This document shows positions 17,267-26,838 of a stretch of 64,000 nucleotides of DNA, piece after piece (position 1 is the first letter of the stretch; every line of letters starts with the position of its first letter). The translations under genes were made by a program, and so were the position numbers. The notes beneath the pieces are model-generated. The model did not search any database and was not told the origin of the DNA. It saw only the letters and a program-made list of their open reading frames with translations. This DNA comes from Pseudanabaena sp. M085S1SP2A07QC. GTDB lineage: Bacteria; Cyanobacteriota; Cyanobacteriia; Pseudanabaenales; Pseudanabaenaceae. The DNA lies in NCBI GenBank assembly GCA_020404895.1, contig JADBWK010000064.1, positions 1 through 64,000 of the forward strand, written 5' to 3'.

Positions 17267-18148
17267 TCATAAATGCCGATCGCACCATGCATCAATATCC
17301 GCTAGTAAGCGATCGCCTATTTCCCAAGGCAATAAATGGGCGGTATTTGGGTAAGAGATAAATTCACAATTAGGCAATAATTTTGCAGTTTCTAATGTTG
17401 ATGCTGCTGTGATATGGCGATCTTGCTCTGCGGCGATCACAAGGCAGGGGATTTGGATTTTAGCTAAATCACCAGTACGATCATATCCCAGCCTTAGTGC
17501 TTGCGTTAATGCTTGTTGAGCATAGCGCGAAGTTTGTAAATAGGCTTTTGCACCCGTATGAGAAATCTGATCGTAGGCTCCTTGAGTATGCTGCTGAATT
17601 AAATATTTAATCAGCGATCGCTTACCAAACCACTCAATAGGCCCGCGCTGCTTTGGCGCAATCCAATGCCAAGCAACGGCAATTACTAAATTTACATATT
17701 CCCACCAAGCAACTTTTGGTAAACTGCTACGCGGTTTGGCAGCTGTGGCAACTAAAATCAAGCCTGCTATTTTCGGAGCAGTTTTTTTGGGAATAGGAGT
17801 GAATTGGTTTTGAGATAAATTCTGCTGCTCAGCAGCTCGCAACGCCAACTCTAACGCCAAGATCCCACCTAAAGACCATCCTAAAATCAGATATTCCGTT
17901 TCTAGATGCTCATTCAATAAGTCTTGCTGCTCAGATTGGAGATCTCTTTTCAAAAGATCCCAGAGATCTTGTATGTGATCTAACATTGTGAAGCTCATAG
18001 TTGCCTTACAATTTCCATAACCACGCAAGTCAGGCGAGATCGCCCTAATACCTTGAGCATGAAAGTATTGAGCGAAGATCTGCATTGCTTCGCTATTTCC
18101 AGGATGTCCGTGTAGGCATAAAACTTTTAATCTGTGATCGCTAATCAT
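17267..18148 (-). CDS. Alpha/beta hydrolase
   Basis: A 293-residue hydrolase of the alpha/beta fold. The oxyanion HG motif is VLCLHGHPGNSEAM, a lid-side segment is ISPDLRGYGNCKA, the nucleophile elbow is LILGWSLGGILALELAL (GWSLGG), the acid is near LVIAAEQDRHITAAS, and the catalytic His is in SYPNTAHLLPWEIG. The substrate is unknown. It lies just upstream of the NACHT gene and could be co-transcribed; no functional link can be shown. Confidence 0.88.
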   Translation of the reverse strand: MISDHRLKVLCLHGHPGNSEAMQIFAQYFHAQGIRAISPDLRGYGNCKATMSFTMLDHIQDLWDLLKRDLQSEQQDLLNEHLETEYLILGWSLGGILALELALRAAEQQNLSQNQFTPIPKKTAPKIAGLILVATAAKPRSSLPKVAWWEYVNLVIAVAWHWIAPKQRGPIEWFGKRSLIKYLIQQHTQGAYDQISHTGAKAYLQTSRYAQQALTQALRLGYDRTGDLAKIQIPCLVIAAEQDRHITAASTLETAKLLPNCEFISYPNTAHLLPWEIGDRLLADIDAWCDRHL

Positions 18149-18341
18149 CCGAAATACATTTGAAATAAATCAAGTCTTACTTACCTTAACTTGGCAATGA
18201 CGCAGACTTCACAGGATCTCGACGCTTTCAATCTCCCAAAAGAAAAAAGCGTCAGTCAAATAATTACCAAACCCATCAATATTATTTCAGTTTATGAAAT
18301 AATCCCTGACTTGACTTATGCGAGTCTTATAGCAATATCAA

Positions 18342-18542
18342 ATGGTGCAACTACTAGATTCTGAATGTGGAATCGCCAAAGTTCCACTGTTTAATCAAGT
18401 TACAAACAGGAAATGTCGAATTAGTGAAATTGCCGATTGGTTTCAGCAACATATTATTCGGGCTGCACTCAAACTCGATAAGTTAACTGAAAATCATACT
18501 AGCGATCGCGAAGCACTGGGTTTATTGGGTGCGTTACGCTGA
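18342..18542 (+). pseudogene. Fragment of a PatA/PixG-type regulator
   Basis: The frame MVQLLDSECGIAKVPLFNQV then RKCRISEIADWFQQHIIRAA and LKLDKL aligns with the middle of the regulator just downstream (LVQLIDAANLLARVGNDNFP, YRICAIADTFKQPIYRTALL). Only about 50 codons remain. There is no receiver domain and no N terminus. It is most likely the scar of a tandem duplication or the relic of a lost paralogue. Confidence 0.7.
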
Positions 18543-18754
18543 CGCTAAAACACCCTACTTCACTGAATGTTAAGATAAAACTAAGTAGAATTGCTTAGAC
18601 GCAGTATAGCAATAACCCGAATACAATTTGGGATAATGTATCTAAGGAAACCAATCGAATTTGGCTGTAGTTGCTACGATCTATAACTATGCGATCCGTT
18701 TTTTTGTAATAATTATAGTATTTTCCCCATCCAAGTGCCTCCCAGTCAAAAAAC

Positions 18755-19969
18755 ATGATTGCTATGACAGGTTCCTTGCCTAACTCAGACCTTGTGTCTA
18801 ACAACTTGACGGACGGACAAGTAGTGAGGAATGCCACATTACATATCCTTTTAGCTGCTATGCGCGTCATGAGTCGTTCTACGGGAGTGATCCGCGTAGA
18901 GACAAAATATCATCGGTGGAAATTATTACTTACGGGTGGAGGACTAGTATTAGCAGAAGAAGAAGGGCAAGTCATGCCCACATTGGTTCGCAAATACAAC
19001 AGCAAAGGCATTAATTTTTCGCGTATTCCTGAATGGGAGCAGCGTCAAAATAATCGACCTTACTGTTATCCTTTTGTGAGCAATGTTTACAAAAAACATC
19101 CCGAAATTACTAAGGAAGTTTTAAAAGAAGTTATCTTAGAAAATTTGTTGTCTTTGCATTTAGAGGATGGATTCTCTTTTGTATGGAAGCCCGCCGAAGA
19201 GCTGCAAATTAATCTACCTGTTTGGCAGTTATCGGTAATCGAAAATAGTATCGCCAATGAAGTAAGGCAATGGCAAAAATTTGATTGTGTAAAACATCCT
19301 TACCAATTAGTGCAACTTATTGATGCGGCTAATTTACTGGCAAGAGTGGGCAACGATAATTTCCCGCTCTTTGCTAAGGTGACCACGGGGCAATATCGAA
19401 TCTGTGCGATCGCCGATACTTTTAAACAGCCGATTTATCGCACAGCCTTATTGCTAGACAAGTTAGCACAAAAAAATATTGTGTCAATTGTGCCACTGGA
19501 AGAGCGGAAGTCTGACAGTAATATTGGCGTTCGGCAAAATGTATCTGCACCAAAAAATGTCAAAGATGAACCTAGGGTTTTTATCGTTGATGACTCACCT
19601 GTTTTATTGCAACAAATGCAAAGACTGTTAATTAGTTGGGGTTATCAAGTTGATTTTACTGATGATGCTGAAGCAGCTACTGACAGAATCTTAGAATACA
19701 AGCCGACTATTGTTTTTATTGATATAAATATGCCAAGTCTAAATGGCTTTGATTTGATCAAACAAATTCGTCGTCAACGGGAATTAGCTTCGTTATCTTT
19801 GGTATTAGTTACTGCTGAGAACAGTATGACTAATAACTTTAGGGCAAGATGGGCAAATTGTCGTTTCCTAGCCAAGCCAAGATCATCATCTGACACTCCA
19901 AAATTTCGCGACGAATTACGTAACTTATTAAGGGAGCTTGCGCCTTTGTCAACAGACACCCTAGTCTAG
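18755..19969 (+). CDS. PatA/PixG-type response regulator (PATAN-like region + REC)
   Basis: A 404-residue regulator. The N-terminal about 270 residues form a PATAN/DUF4388-like region (HILLAAMRVMSRSTGVIRVE, KLLLTGGGLVLAEEEG), followed by a CheY-type receiver. The receiver has acidic pocket FIVDDSPVLL, phospho-acceptor Asp in TIVFIDINMPSLNGFDL, the Thr/Ser position LVLVTAEN and the conserved Lys in RFLAKPR. PixG/TaxP1/PilG proteins of Synechocystis control type IV pilus phototaxis. It is the first gene of a taxis cluster (REC, CheW, receptor follow), 244 bp upstream of the next gene. Confidence 0.88.
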   Translation: MIAMTGSLPNSDLVSNNLTDGQVVRNATLHILLAAMRVMSRSTGVIRVETKYHRWKLLLTGGGLVLAEEEGQVMPTLVRKYNSKGINFSRIPEWEQRQNNRPYCYPFVSNVYKKHPEITKEVLKEVILENLLSLHLEDGFSFVWKPAEELQINLPVWQLSVIENSIANEVRQWQKFDCVKHPYQLVQLIDAANLLARVGNDNFPLFAKVTTGQYRICAIADTFKQPIYRTALLLDKLAQKNIVSIVPLEERKSDSNIGVRQNVSAPKNVKDEPRVFIVDDSPVLLQQMQRLLISWGYQVDFTDDAEAATDRILEYKPTIVFIDINMPSLNGFDLIKQIRRQRELASLSLVLVTAENSMTNNFRARWANCRFLAKPRSSSDTPKFRDELRNLLRELAPLSTDTLV

Positions 19970-20213
19970 GAAATAGTTATATCAGTACTATGATGCTTGT
20001 TTCATAAGCTATAAAGCAACCAAGAACATTTTGGTTTAAATCCATTAATTTGTACAAGTACTGACAGTTTTTTTACGTATCCTCAAGATATTAGAAAAGC
20101 TAAGTTAAGGACAGATAAAAGTAATTGTCAGATAATTGTCAGATTCACATTTATCCTAAATTAATCGTAAGTAACCGCATTTATTTAACAATATACAATT
20201 CAAGGCAAGAATT

Positions 20214-20591
20214 ATGAGCGAGCATTTTTTAATAATTGATGATTCCGCAATTCAGAGGCATTTGTTAAGTTCTTTCTTAAAAGATTTTGGGCATACAGTA
20301 GATTTCTGTGAATCGACTATTGGCGCTTTAGATAAAATCATCAACAATTCCTATACAGCTATTTTCTTAGACATTGTATTGCCAGATCAAGATGGTTATA
20401 AGTTTTTGCGAGAACTGCGATCGCAACATCAACTTGCCGATCAGTACGTGATTTTGTGCTCAACCAAAAGTACCAAACTCGAGATTGACTATGGACTAAA
20501 ACGTGCTAAAGCTAATGACTATTTGCCCAAACCAGTTAGTCGAGAGTCATTGTCTGAAGTTTTGAATAAGTTGCCCCAACGAGTGAAATGA
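20214..20591 (+). CDS. CheY-like response regulator (PixH/PilH type)
   Basis: A stand-alone 125-residue receiver. Acidic pocket FLIIDDSAIQR, phospho-acceptor D53 in AIFLDIVLPDQDGYKF, Ser/Thr position LCSTKST and the invariant Lys in NDYLPKPVSRESL are all present. There is no output domain, so it would signal by protein contact, as PixH/PilH do. The stop overlaps the start of the CheW gene by 4 nt (ATGA), showing tight coupling. Its partner kinase (CheA/PixL) is not in this window. Confidence 0.92.
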   Translation: MSEHFLIIDDSAIQRHLLSSFLKDFGHTVDFCESTIGALDKIINNSYTAIFLDIVLPDQDGYKFLRELRSQHQLADQYVILCSTKSTKLEIDYGLKRAKANDYLPKPVSRESLSEVLNKLPQRVK

Positions 20592-21172
20592 GCATTTCTG
20601 AGATGAGCCAAGCCAGCGCAGCTGAGCCACTACTTGATCAGCTATTCGCACCGAGTAACCGATATATTGTGGCAAAAGTTGGCGATCGCACAGTTAATTT
20701 TCCCGACAAATTAGTTTCGGAAATTATTATTATTGATCGCAATGCAATTGTTGCTTTACCCTTTTATGAAACTGCAATCATTGGGGTAATGCATCATCAA
20801 GCAAATGTAATGCCTTTACTGTTATTACGATTGCTAATGGGGGAACAACGCACTTTAATCACGGAATCTTTGACGGTGGTGAGACTGAGTAAACTTGCCG
20901 ACAATTTGGGCAACAAAAATCTGGGTGGGGTTGGGGTAATTGTAGATCGGGTAATCGGTAGCCTTACTATTGATGAGCATCAAGATCAGCTTCAGCAATC
21001 TTCAGATGTAGATCAGCTAACGTTTTCATCGATCACCGATGCTAAATATGCAAAAAAAATAAGTCAAACAGTAGCGAATATTAAGGAGACCGAGTATACT
21101 CCCATTGAAATTATCCTATCAAGTATTCCTAGTCATATTTGGCAACCTCAACGCTGGCAGATATCTAAGTAG
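20588..21172 (+). CDS. CheW-like adaptor (PixI/PilI type)
   Basis: A 194-residue CheW-domain protein that would link the receptor to a CheA kinase. Typical segments are RYIVAKVGDRTVNFPDKLVS (strand 1), IIGVMHHQANVMPLLLLRLL (the GxxxxxGxxxPVxDL region) and VGVIVDRVIGSLTIDEHQ. It lies between the CheY-like gene (4-nt overlap) and the large receptor gene. The C-terminal about 20 residues extend past the domain. Confidence 0.9.
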   Translation: MSISEMSQASAAEPLLDQLFAPSNRYIVAKVGDRTVNFPDKLVSEIIIIDRNAIVALPFYETAIIGVMHHQANVMPLLLLRLLMGEQRTLITESLTVVRLSKLADNLGNKNLGGVGVIVDRVIGSLTIDEHQDQLQQSSDVDQLTFSSITDAKYAKKISQTVANIKETEYTPIEIILSSIPSHIWQPQRWQISK

Positions 21173-21288
21173 TACTTGCACTGATATGTACCGTAGTTTG
21201 AAACTTCATACTATTTGGCTACATGATTAGGGCGAGTATAGTGTAGGATGATTTTCACAAAAATGCTACGATCCTTTCCCTATAGCGA

Positions 21289-24200
21289 ATGCATATGGCA
21301 AGCACATCTAAAAGAACCCCAGCGACTTCTTCAGGCAAGAGCAATCAGGCATCTTCAAAGCGATCGCCTAAATCGCCAAACGCCCCCAAACCTAATAAGT
21401 CAAGAGGCTCAATGGGACTGGGATTGCTGCTGATTGCGATCGGCACATCGCTAATAGGCTTAGGTGGCCTAGGATATTGGTTTTATCAAGAATTACTAAG
21501 TAGTGCTCGACGAGAAGTTGATACATCGGCTGAAGCGCAGGCTCGTCAAATCGACGCTAGGCTCTCAGATGTTAAGACGACAGTTGATGAAGTTGCAGGT
21601 GGGGCAAAGATCCTATCCCAGCAACCTTCAAAGCCCAAAGGCTATGAACCATATCAACGTCTGATTGTCGATGGATTACAAAACAAGAAATCCATCGCAG
21701 GTATGGGGGTTGCCTCAAATGACAACTTACTATTTGCTCCAGCTAAGCCTCTTGTCCCCTATGTATGGAGGGAACAGTCAGGCTTAAAGACTGAAACGGC
21801 TGGTCAAAAGCTGGTAGCCCCAAATGATAAATTTTTGTCTGGAGATCGCCCTGATATTCAAAAAGCGTCATTTTATCAAGACACTCTTAAGGGCCAGTCC
21901 GCTTGGTCACAGCCCTATACCGCATTGGGTAAGACATTAATCACTTACAGTGCTCCCATCAGCGATGGACAGAAAGTAGTGGGGATTGTCAATGCCGATG
22001 CGATCGCTAGTGAGCTTTTGTCATTAGTAGATACTGCTTCATATCAAGATACTAGCAATGAAAGCAAGATTGGCTTTGTCGTGGCTAATAGCAGTGGCAA
22101 AGTAGTTACGGCTTCCTATAAGTTTCAGGCAACGCAAACCCAAAACCCAGCGATCGCTGAGGCTCTCACGAGCCTCGTTCAACAAGCTAAAGCTAAACCG
22201 TCAGGAATTGTCCAAACTGGTGGAAATCTCTGGGCATACCGCAAAATCGAAGGCAGCGATTTGCTATTTGCAGCCCAGTTGCCCGAATCAGAAATCACCA
22301 ATAAGCTAATGCTTCCAGTCGGTGTTGCGGCTGTTAGTATCAGTGCGATTTTGGCGATCGCCATATTATTATTCGTCAACAGGCTCAAAAATCGACTTAA
22401 GCCCCTTACCGAAGAATGCGATCGCTACTTGAGTCAGCTAGGAAATTCAGGTGTAAATATTGCACCAGGTAAAGATGAAATTGATCATCTTGGAATCTCG
22501 CTTAAGAATACCTTCCAACAGGTAAAAAACAATGAAATTAGTTTGCGTAACGGATTGAACCAAACATTATCATCATCGAATGATGATATATCGGCAGTAG
22601 AACAGCTCCAGCAAAATTTCGTAGAAACGGAGTTGATGGAGGCTGAAGTGGGCAACCTATTAGATGTTGTCTCATCTATGGAAGAGGGTGATCTCACAAT
22701 TGAGGCTCAAGTAAGTGATCGCGCTACAGGACTGGTCGCCGACACCCTTAACCGTCTTTGCGAAAAACTCGTAGAGATCATCTCCAGTGTCTTAGGTACA
22801 GCCAAACAGGTAGTCCAAGGTGCAGCCGATCTTGAAGAATTAGCCAAAACTGTCGTGTTAAACACCGCCGAACAAGCACAGTCAGTTGCGCAAGGACAAG
22901 CTCTAACGGAACAAGTTGCTGCTATCGCTGAGAGATCTTCAGCACAGGTAAACGATGCGAACCAATCACTTCAGGAAGTACGCGACACAGTAGCGTCTGG
23001 ACAAATGGCGATCATTGCCCTGACTGACAGTATTAGCGTCTTACAAACGGGTTCAGCCCAAATCGTCCAACGCATGAAAACATTGGGCGAATTCGTGGGT
23101 CTTGCAGAGCAATTTGTCCAAGATCAAGGTCAAATCGCTTCTTTGACTCAAGTTCTGGCGCTCAATGCTACCCTTGTCGCCGCTCGTGCTGCTGAACAAA
23201 AAGATCCTAAGCAATTTGCTGGTGTAGCTCGTGAATTTGAGTCGATCGCAGGGCAAGTTAATGATTTGGCAACTCAAACCAATGATGGCTTGACGGTGCT
23301 GCAACAGCGTACATCTCAAATCCAAACCGTAGTAACTGCGATCGATGCTGAAGTTCAGAATTTAAGTGGACTTGTTGCTGGTTTTACATCAGGAGTAGAG
23401 TCATCGCAATCTGCGTTCAATAGTATTCAAATAGCTACAGAAGAAGTTGTCCAAATTGGACAAGCTATTACTGAATCTAGTACCGAAATTGCTGAAGCAG
23501 CAGGCTCTACAGCTAGCTATATGAGTGAAATTGCTCAGTTAGCTGATCGCACAGCCGACCTGACTCGATCGGCTCGACAACAAGCTGAAACGATGGGAAA
23601 TCAAGCCCAGCGACTATTGCAAGGCATTCAGTTCTTCCGTCTGCCCGAATCATCTGGAGGGCTAACCCATAAGACATCTGTCAATAGTTTGTTGGATGTC
23701 TCAACAGAGTCAAGCAATACCGAGACTAATAATTTGGGTGTAGTTGTACCTGCGATCGCGGCAGCAACAGCGGTAACAGCAGTCAGCTTTTCTCCATCAG
23801 AATCATCTTTAGCAAATACATATGAAGCTGAGGAAGATAACACAGCCACCGATAATAAATATCTTGAAAATCTACTTGATGACGGTGTTAGCAGCGATCT
23901 GATCGATGATAATGCTGTTGAATCTCTGAAAGAACAAAGCTTTGATTCTATTTCAGAAAATTTCATGTCTGGAGGTATTACAGACAAGCAAAATCCAGAT
24001 TCAGCGACCTATCCTAACCTCACAGATATCTCTCTAATCGAAGAATCTCTCCTTGCGGATCTTAAACATGAAGTCTATGACGACGATAGTTCGTTTGACG
24101 AATTTTCTCCCCTTGACGATACTGAGGCAACTCTAAAAAATCAGCTAGATGGAGTGAATGAATCTTCGATCATTGAAGCTTCAAGTGATCATCTGATTGT

Positions 24201-26787
24201 TTCTGCTACATCTTCATTTTCAGAAAATATAGCTGGTGGCACTGTGTCACCACTTGCTGAAGATGCAAATCTGAACTTACCAACTTTTGTTGATTTTTCA
24301 ATTCCAGATATGGATGATGACTTCATCATCCCCAAAATGAATATAGAATCTACCCTAGACAATTCCAATTCATTTTTTGATAGCGATAATTCAATACTAG
24401 CTCCTGAAGTTAATCAAGCAGATTTTGATCCACTTGCTATGGATACTCAAACAGCAGAGGATGCCGATGAAGCTGCGATCGCAAATAGTGACAATGTATT
24501 TGAGTTAACTGAATCACAAGATTACGATCAATTCACAACCAACAACGTGATTAATGAGTCATTAGAAGAATCTGTAGAAAGTTCTTCCAATGAAGTTTTT
24601 GGCGATTCTTTTGAGATGCCTTTTGATGAGTCATTATTTGATGAAGACTTGGATGAAGCTGTTAATGATTCGGTGCATCACCAATTTGCTGTTGCTGAAG
24701 ATATTGAGGAGCCGATCCCAGAGCCCGTAAATAATGAATTAAATTATGAACTATCTGACCAAGATGTCAACAATTCATTTGATTTTGGACAACCAGTAGA
24801 TATTTATTCAAATAATCTTGAGAATCAAGGCGAATTATCTGAATTTCCTGCTCAAATCCCCGATATTTATCTTGAGGATTCTTCAGATGATGAATTTTCA
24901 GAAGTGTTTAATTTTGAAATCGGTGATGACCCAATAACAAAAGATTTATCTGAGCAGCCATCTACAGAGTTCACCTTTGAAATTGATGAAAGCTTATCGA
25001 CGGAATCATCTGATTTAGGGGCTGATTCAAAACCATTTGATTTTTCTACAGATCTTCAAGAAGCTTCTTTTGCTCCAGAAATAGCGATCGCATCAGAAAC
25101 AGATATACAATTATCGCCAGTGCTAGATCTATACGATCAGCAGTTAGGATATATTTCTGATGAACTGTCTGAAGATTTCTCTTTTGAGATAGAAGAGGAT
25201 CTGTCAACTGACCAAATGGACTTAGGTAATGACGACTTTGATTCAGCATTTACAATGTCACAACCTGAAATCGAGGACATTAGCTTATCATCCTTTCCAG
25301 AAAGTGAATCAGAGCTAGCTTTTCCTTCATTGATTGATGAAATTGAAAATCCAGAAGCTCAGTCTTCGGAAGCAATCTGGGAAACAGACGATATCGCCTC
25401 AGTTTTTGGCAAAATCCCGAACTTTCAGGAAGATTTGGCTGAAGATTCTTCATTTATAATTGATAATCTTAATACAACTTTTGTCCTACCAGACTTGTCG
25501 AGTGTGGCAGAGACTAGTGATGCATTGATGGGTGAAGAATTTAACTTTGACATAACTGATGACGATTCCAACTTTAATATTTTCACAAATCCTTTGGAAA
25601 GAGTTGTCGAGTATTTAGTGAGTGACTCAGGGCTTAATAACAGTGAAGATCCCCCCGACTCTGTCTCTGATGCAATCTCGCAAACTGACTTGATCGCACC
25701 AGATTTAGAAGAGATTGGAGTCCTTGAAGAAAATTTGGCTGAAAGTCAGCCTTCTTCTGTGGCTGACAGCTTTAGTTCGGTCTTTGCTCTGCCAGACTTA
25801 TCGCTGATGGAAGAATCTGACGAAGCATTAATGGATGAAGCCTTTGACTTTGGCATGTCTGATGACCATGATAATGCGGATAATTTTGGCGTTTCAATAA
25901 ATTCATTGGAGGAAGAACCTGCTATAGCTTCTGATGAAGATTTGCTGAATGAATCAGGCGTAGATTTATCCTCAGTATTTAATGACAATTTAGAGCAAGG
26001 TGCAGAATTAAGCTATCAAGAATTTATCAATAATTCTGAATCCAATTTTGATATTGATGATAATACCTCAACCTTCGCAGAGCTAACTGGAGGCTTGGAA
26101 TCGGAGGACGAATCGATCAAGTTTAGTGAAATCATGGATGCAGGAAACTTCACAGACGACGCTTTAGAAGAGTCAGTTATATTTGAGGCGATCGCAGATG
26201 AAACAAACGATCTAGATTTAGAATCTTCAGCAGATTCTCTAGACTTGGGTATTTCTCAGACTAGTAACTTGGGGTTAGACTCGGAATTTATGGAGTCCTT
26301 TCCCGATCTTTCTCTGGATTTTTCAGATAATTGGCTTGATAAGGTGGATGAAGATAGTGATCTAAGTAGTGCAAAATTTGCTGACTCAGATGACGATATA
26401 TCTATTGGATATCCATCTGAAGATGAAGTTAAGACTATGCCAGATGGCGAAATCTATGGGTTTGCTGACAATCTGCTGGACAGTCTCATGGATGAAGCTG
26501 ATGAAGAGTTTGCAAGTCTATCGATGGATTTACCAGACTTGCAAACATTACCTTACTTGTCTAACTTTAACGAACATTCTGTAGAGACTGAAGATAGCAA
26601 TAGTGAATTAGAAAGTGATATTGAATTTGATTTCTCTGCATTTGATTTGCCGATAGAAGATTCGATTAATTCAGCTAGAGCCGAAATCGAAGATTTTCTG
26701 TCAGGTAGTTTAGACATTGAGGAAGATAGAATTCAGAAAAAGAATCCTCCTAAGCTAGTTGAAACAGACAACTCAGGCTCAGTCTAA
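21289..26787 (+). CDS. Methyl-accepting chemotaxis protein (PixJ/PilJ type) with a giant acidic tail
   Basis: An 1832-residue receptor. A basic Ser/Pro/Lys-rich N terminus is followed by TM1 (LGLLLIAIGTSLIGLGGLGY), a periplasmic Cache-like sensor, TM2 (VGVAAVSISAILAIAILLFV, about 345-365), two HAMP-like segments (LDVVSSMEEGDLTIEAQVSD) and a methyl-accepting coiled coil with tip LNATLVAARAAEQKDPKQFA / GVAREFESIAGQVNDLA. All that ends near residue 790. The remaining about 1040 residues are almost free of basic residues and rich in Asp, Glu, Ser and Phe, with loose repeats such as FNFEIGDDP, FTFEIDESLST, FSFEIEEDLST and FDFGMSDDHD. Normal PilJ-type receptors lack such a tail. The stop lies in a 27-bp hairpin shared with the PstS-like gene. 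Confidence 0.92.
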   Translation: MHMASTSKRTPATSSGKSNQASSKRSPKSPNAPKPNKSRGSMGLGLLLIAIGTSLIGLGGLGYWFYQELLSSARREVDTSAEAQARQIDARLSDVKTTVDEVAGGAKILSQQPSKPKGYEPYQRLIVDGLQNKKSIAGMGVASNDNLLFAPAKPLVPYVWREQSGLKTETAGQKLVAPNDKFLSGDRPDIQKASFYQDTLKGQSAWSQPYTALGKTLITYSAPISDGQKVVGIVNADAIASELLSLVDTASYQDTSNESKIGFVVANSSGKVVTASYKFQATQTQNPAIAEALTSLVQQAKAKPSGIVQTGGNLWAYRKIEGSDLLFAAQLPESEITNKLMLPVGVAAVSISAILAIAILLFVNRLKNRLKPLTEECDRYLSQLGNSGVNIAPGKDEIDHLGISLKNTFQQVKNNEISLRNGLNQTLSSSNDDISAVEQLQQNFVETELMEAEVGNLLDVVSSMEEGDLTIEAQVSDRATGLVADTLNRLCEKLVEIISSVLGTAKQVVQGAADLEELAKTVVLNTAEQAQSVAQGQALTEQVAAIAERSSAQVNDANQSLQEVRDTVASGQMAIIALTDSISVLQTGSAQIVQRMKTLGEFVGLAEQFVQDQGQIASLTQVLALNATLVAARAAEQKDPKQFAGVAREFESIAGQVNDLATQTNDGLTVLQQRTSQIQTVVTAIDAEVQNLSGLVAGFTSGVESSQSAFNSIQIATEEVVQIGQAITESSTEIAEAAGSTASYMSEIAQLADRTADLTRSARQQAETMGNQAQRLLQGIQFFRLPESSGGLTHKTSVNSLLDVSTESSNTETNNLGVVVPAIAAATAVTAVSFSPSESSLANTYEAEEDNTATDNKYLENLLDDGVSSDLIDDNAVESLKEQSFDSISENFMSGGITDKQNPDSATYPNLTDISLIEESLLADLKHEVYDDDSSFDEFSPLDDTEATLKNQLDGVNESSIIEASSDHLIVSATSSFSENIAGGTVSPLAEDANLNLPTFVDFSIPDMDDDFIIPKMNIESTLDNSNSFFDSDNSILAPEVNQADFDPLAMDTQTAEDADEAAIANSDNVFELTESQDYDQFTTNNVINESLEESVESSSNEVFGDSFEMPFDESLFDEDLDEAVNDSVHHQFAVAEDIEEPIPEPVNNELNYELSDQDVNNSFDFGQPVDIYSNNLENQGELSEFPAQIPDIYLEDSSDDEFSEVFNFEIGDDPITKDLSEQPSTEFTFEIDESLSTESSDLGADSKPFDFSTDLQEASFAPEIAIASETDIQLSPVLDLYDQQLGYISDELSEDFSFEIEEDLSTDQMDLGNDDFDSAFTMSQPEIEDISLSSFPESESELAFPSLIDEIENPEAQSSEAIWETDDIASVFGKIPNFQEDLAEDSSFIIDNLNTTFVLPDLSSVAETSDALMGEEFNFDITDDDSNFNIFTNPLERVVEYLVSDSGLNNSEDPPDSVSDAISQTDLIAPDLEEIGVLEENLAESQPSSVADSFSSVFALPDLSLMEESDEALMDEAFDFGMSDDHDNADNFGVSINSLEEEPAIASDEDLLNESGVDLSSVFNDNLEQGAELSYQEFINNSESNFDIDDNTSTFAELTGGLESEDESIKFSEIMDAGNFTDDALEESVIFEAIADETNDLDLESSADSLDLGISQTSNLGLDSEFMESFPDLSLDFSDNWLDKVDEDSDLSSAKFADSDDDISIGYPSEDEVKTMPDGEIYGFADNLLDSLMDEADEEFASLSMDLPDLQTLPYLSNFNEHSVETEDSNSELESDIEFDFSAFDLPIEDSINSARAEIEDFLSGSLDIEEDRIQKKNPPKLVETDNSGSV

Positions 26788-26838
26788 CTAAAAGTAAGAG
26801 AACGCGAAAAGCGCGTTCTCTTACTTTTAGTTAGACTG
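26780..26838. terminator. 27-bp perfect hairpin holding both convergent stop codons
   Basis: The left arm CAGTCTAACTAAAAGTAAGA+GAACGCG (26780-26806), the loop AAAAG and the right arm 26812-26838 are exact complements. The receptor stop (26785-26787) is in the left arm and the pstS-like stop (26827-26829) in the right arm, read in different frames. It should act as a bidirectional terminator. Confidence 0.9.
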
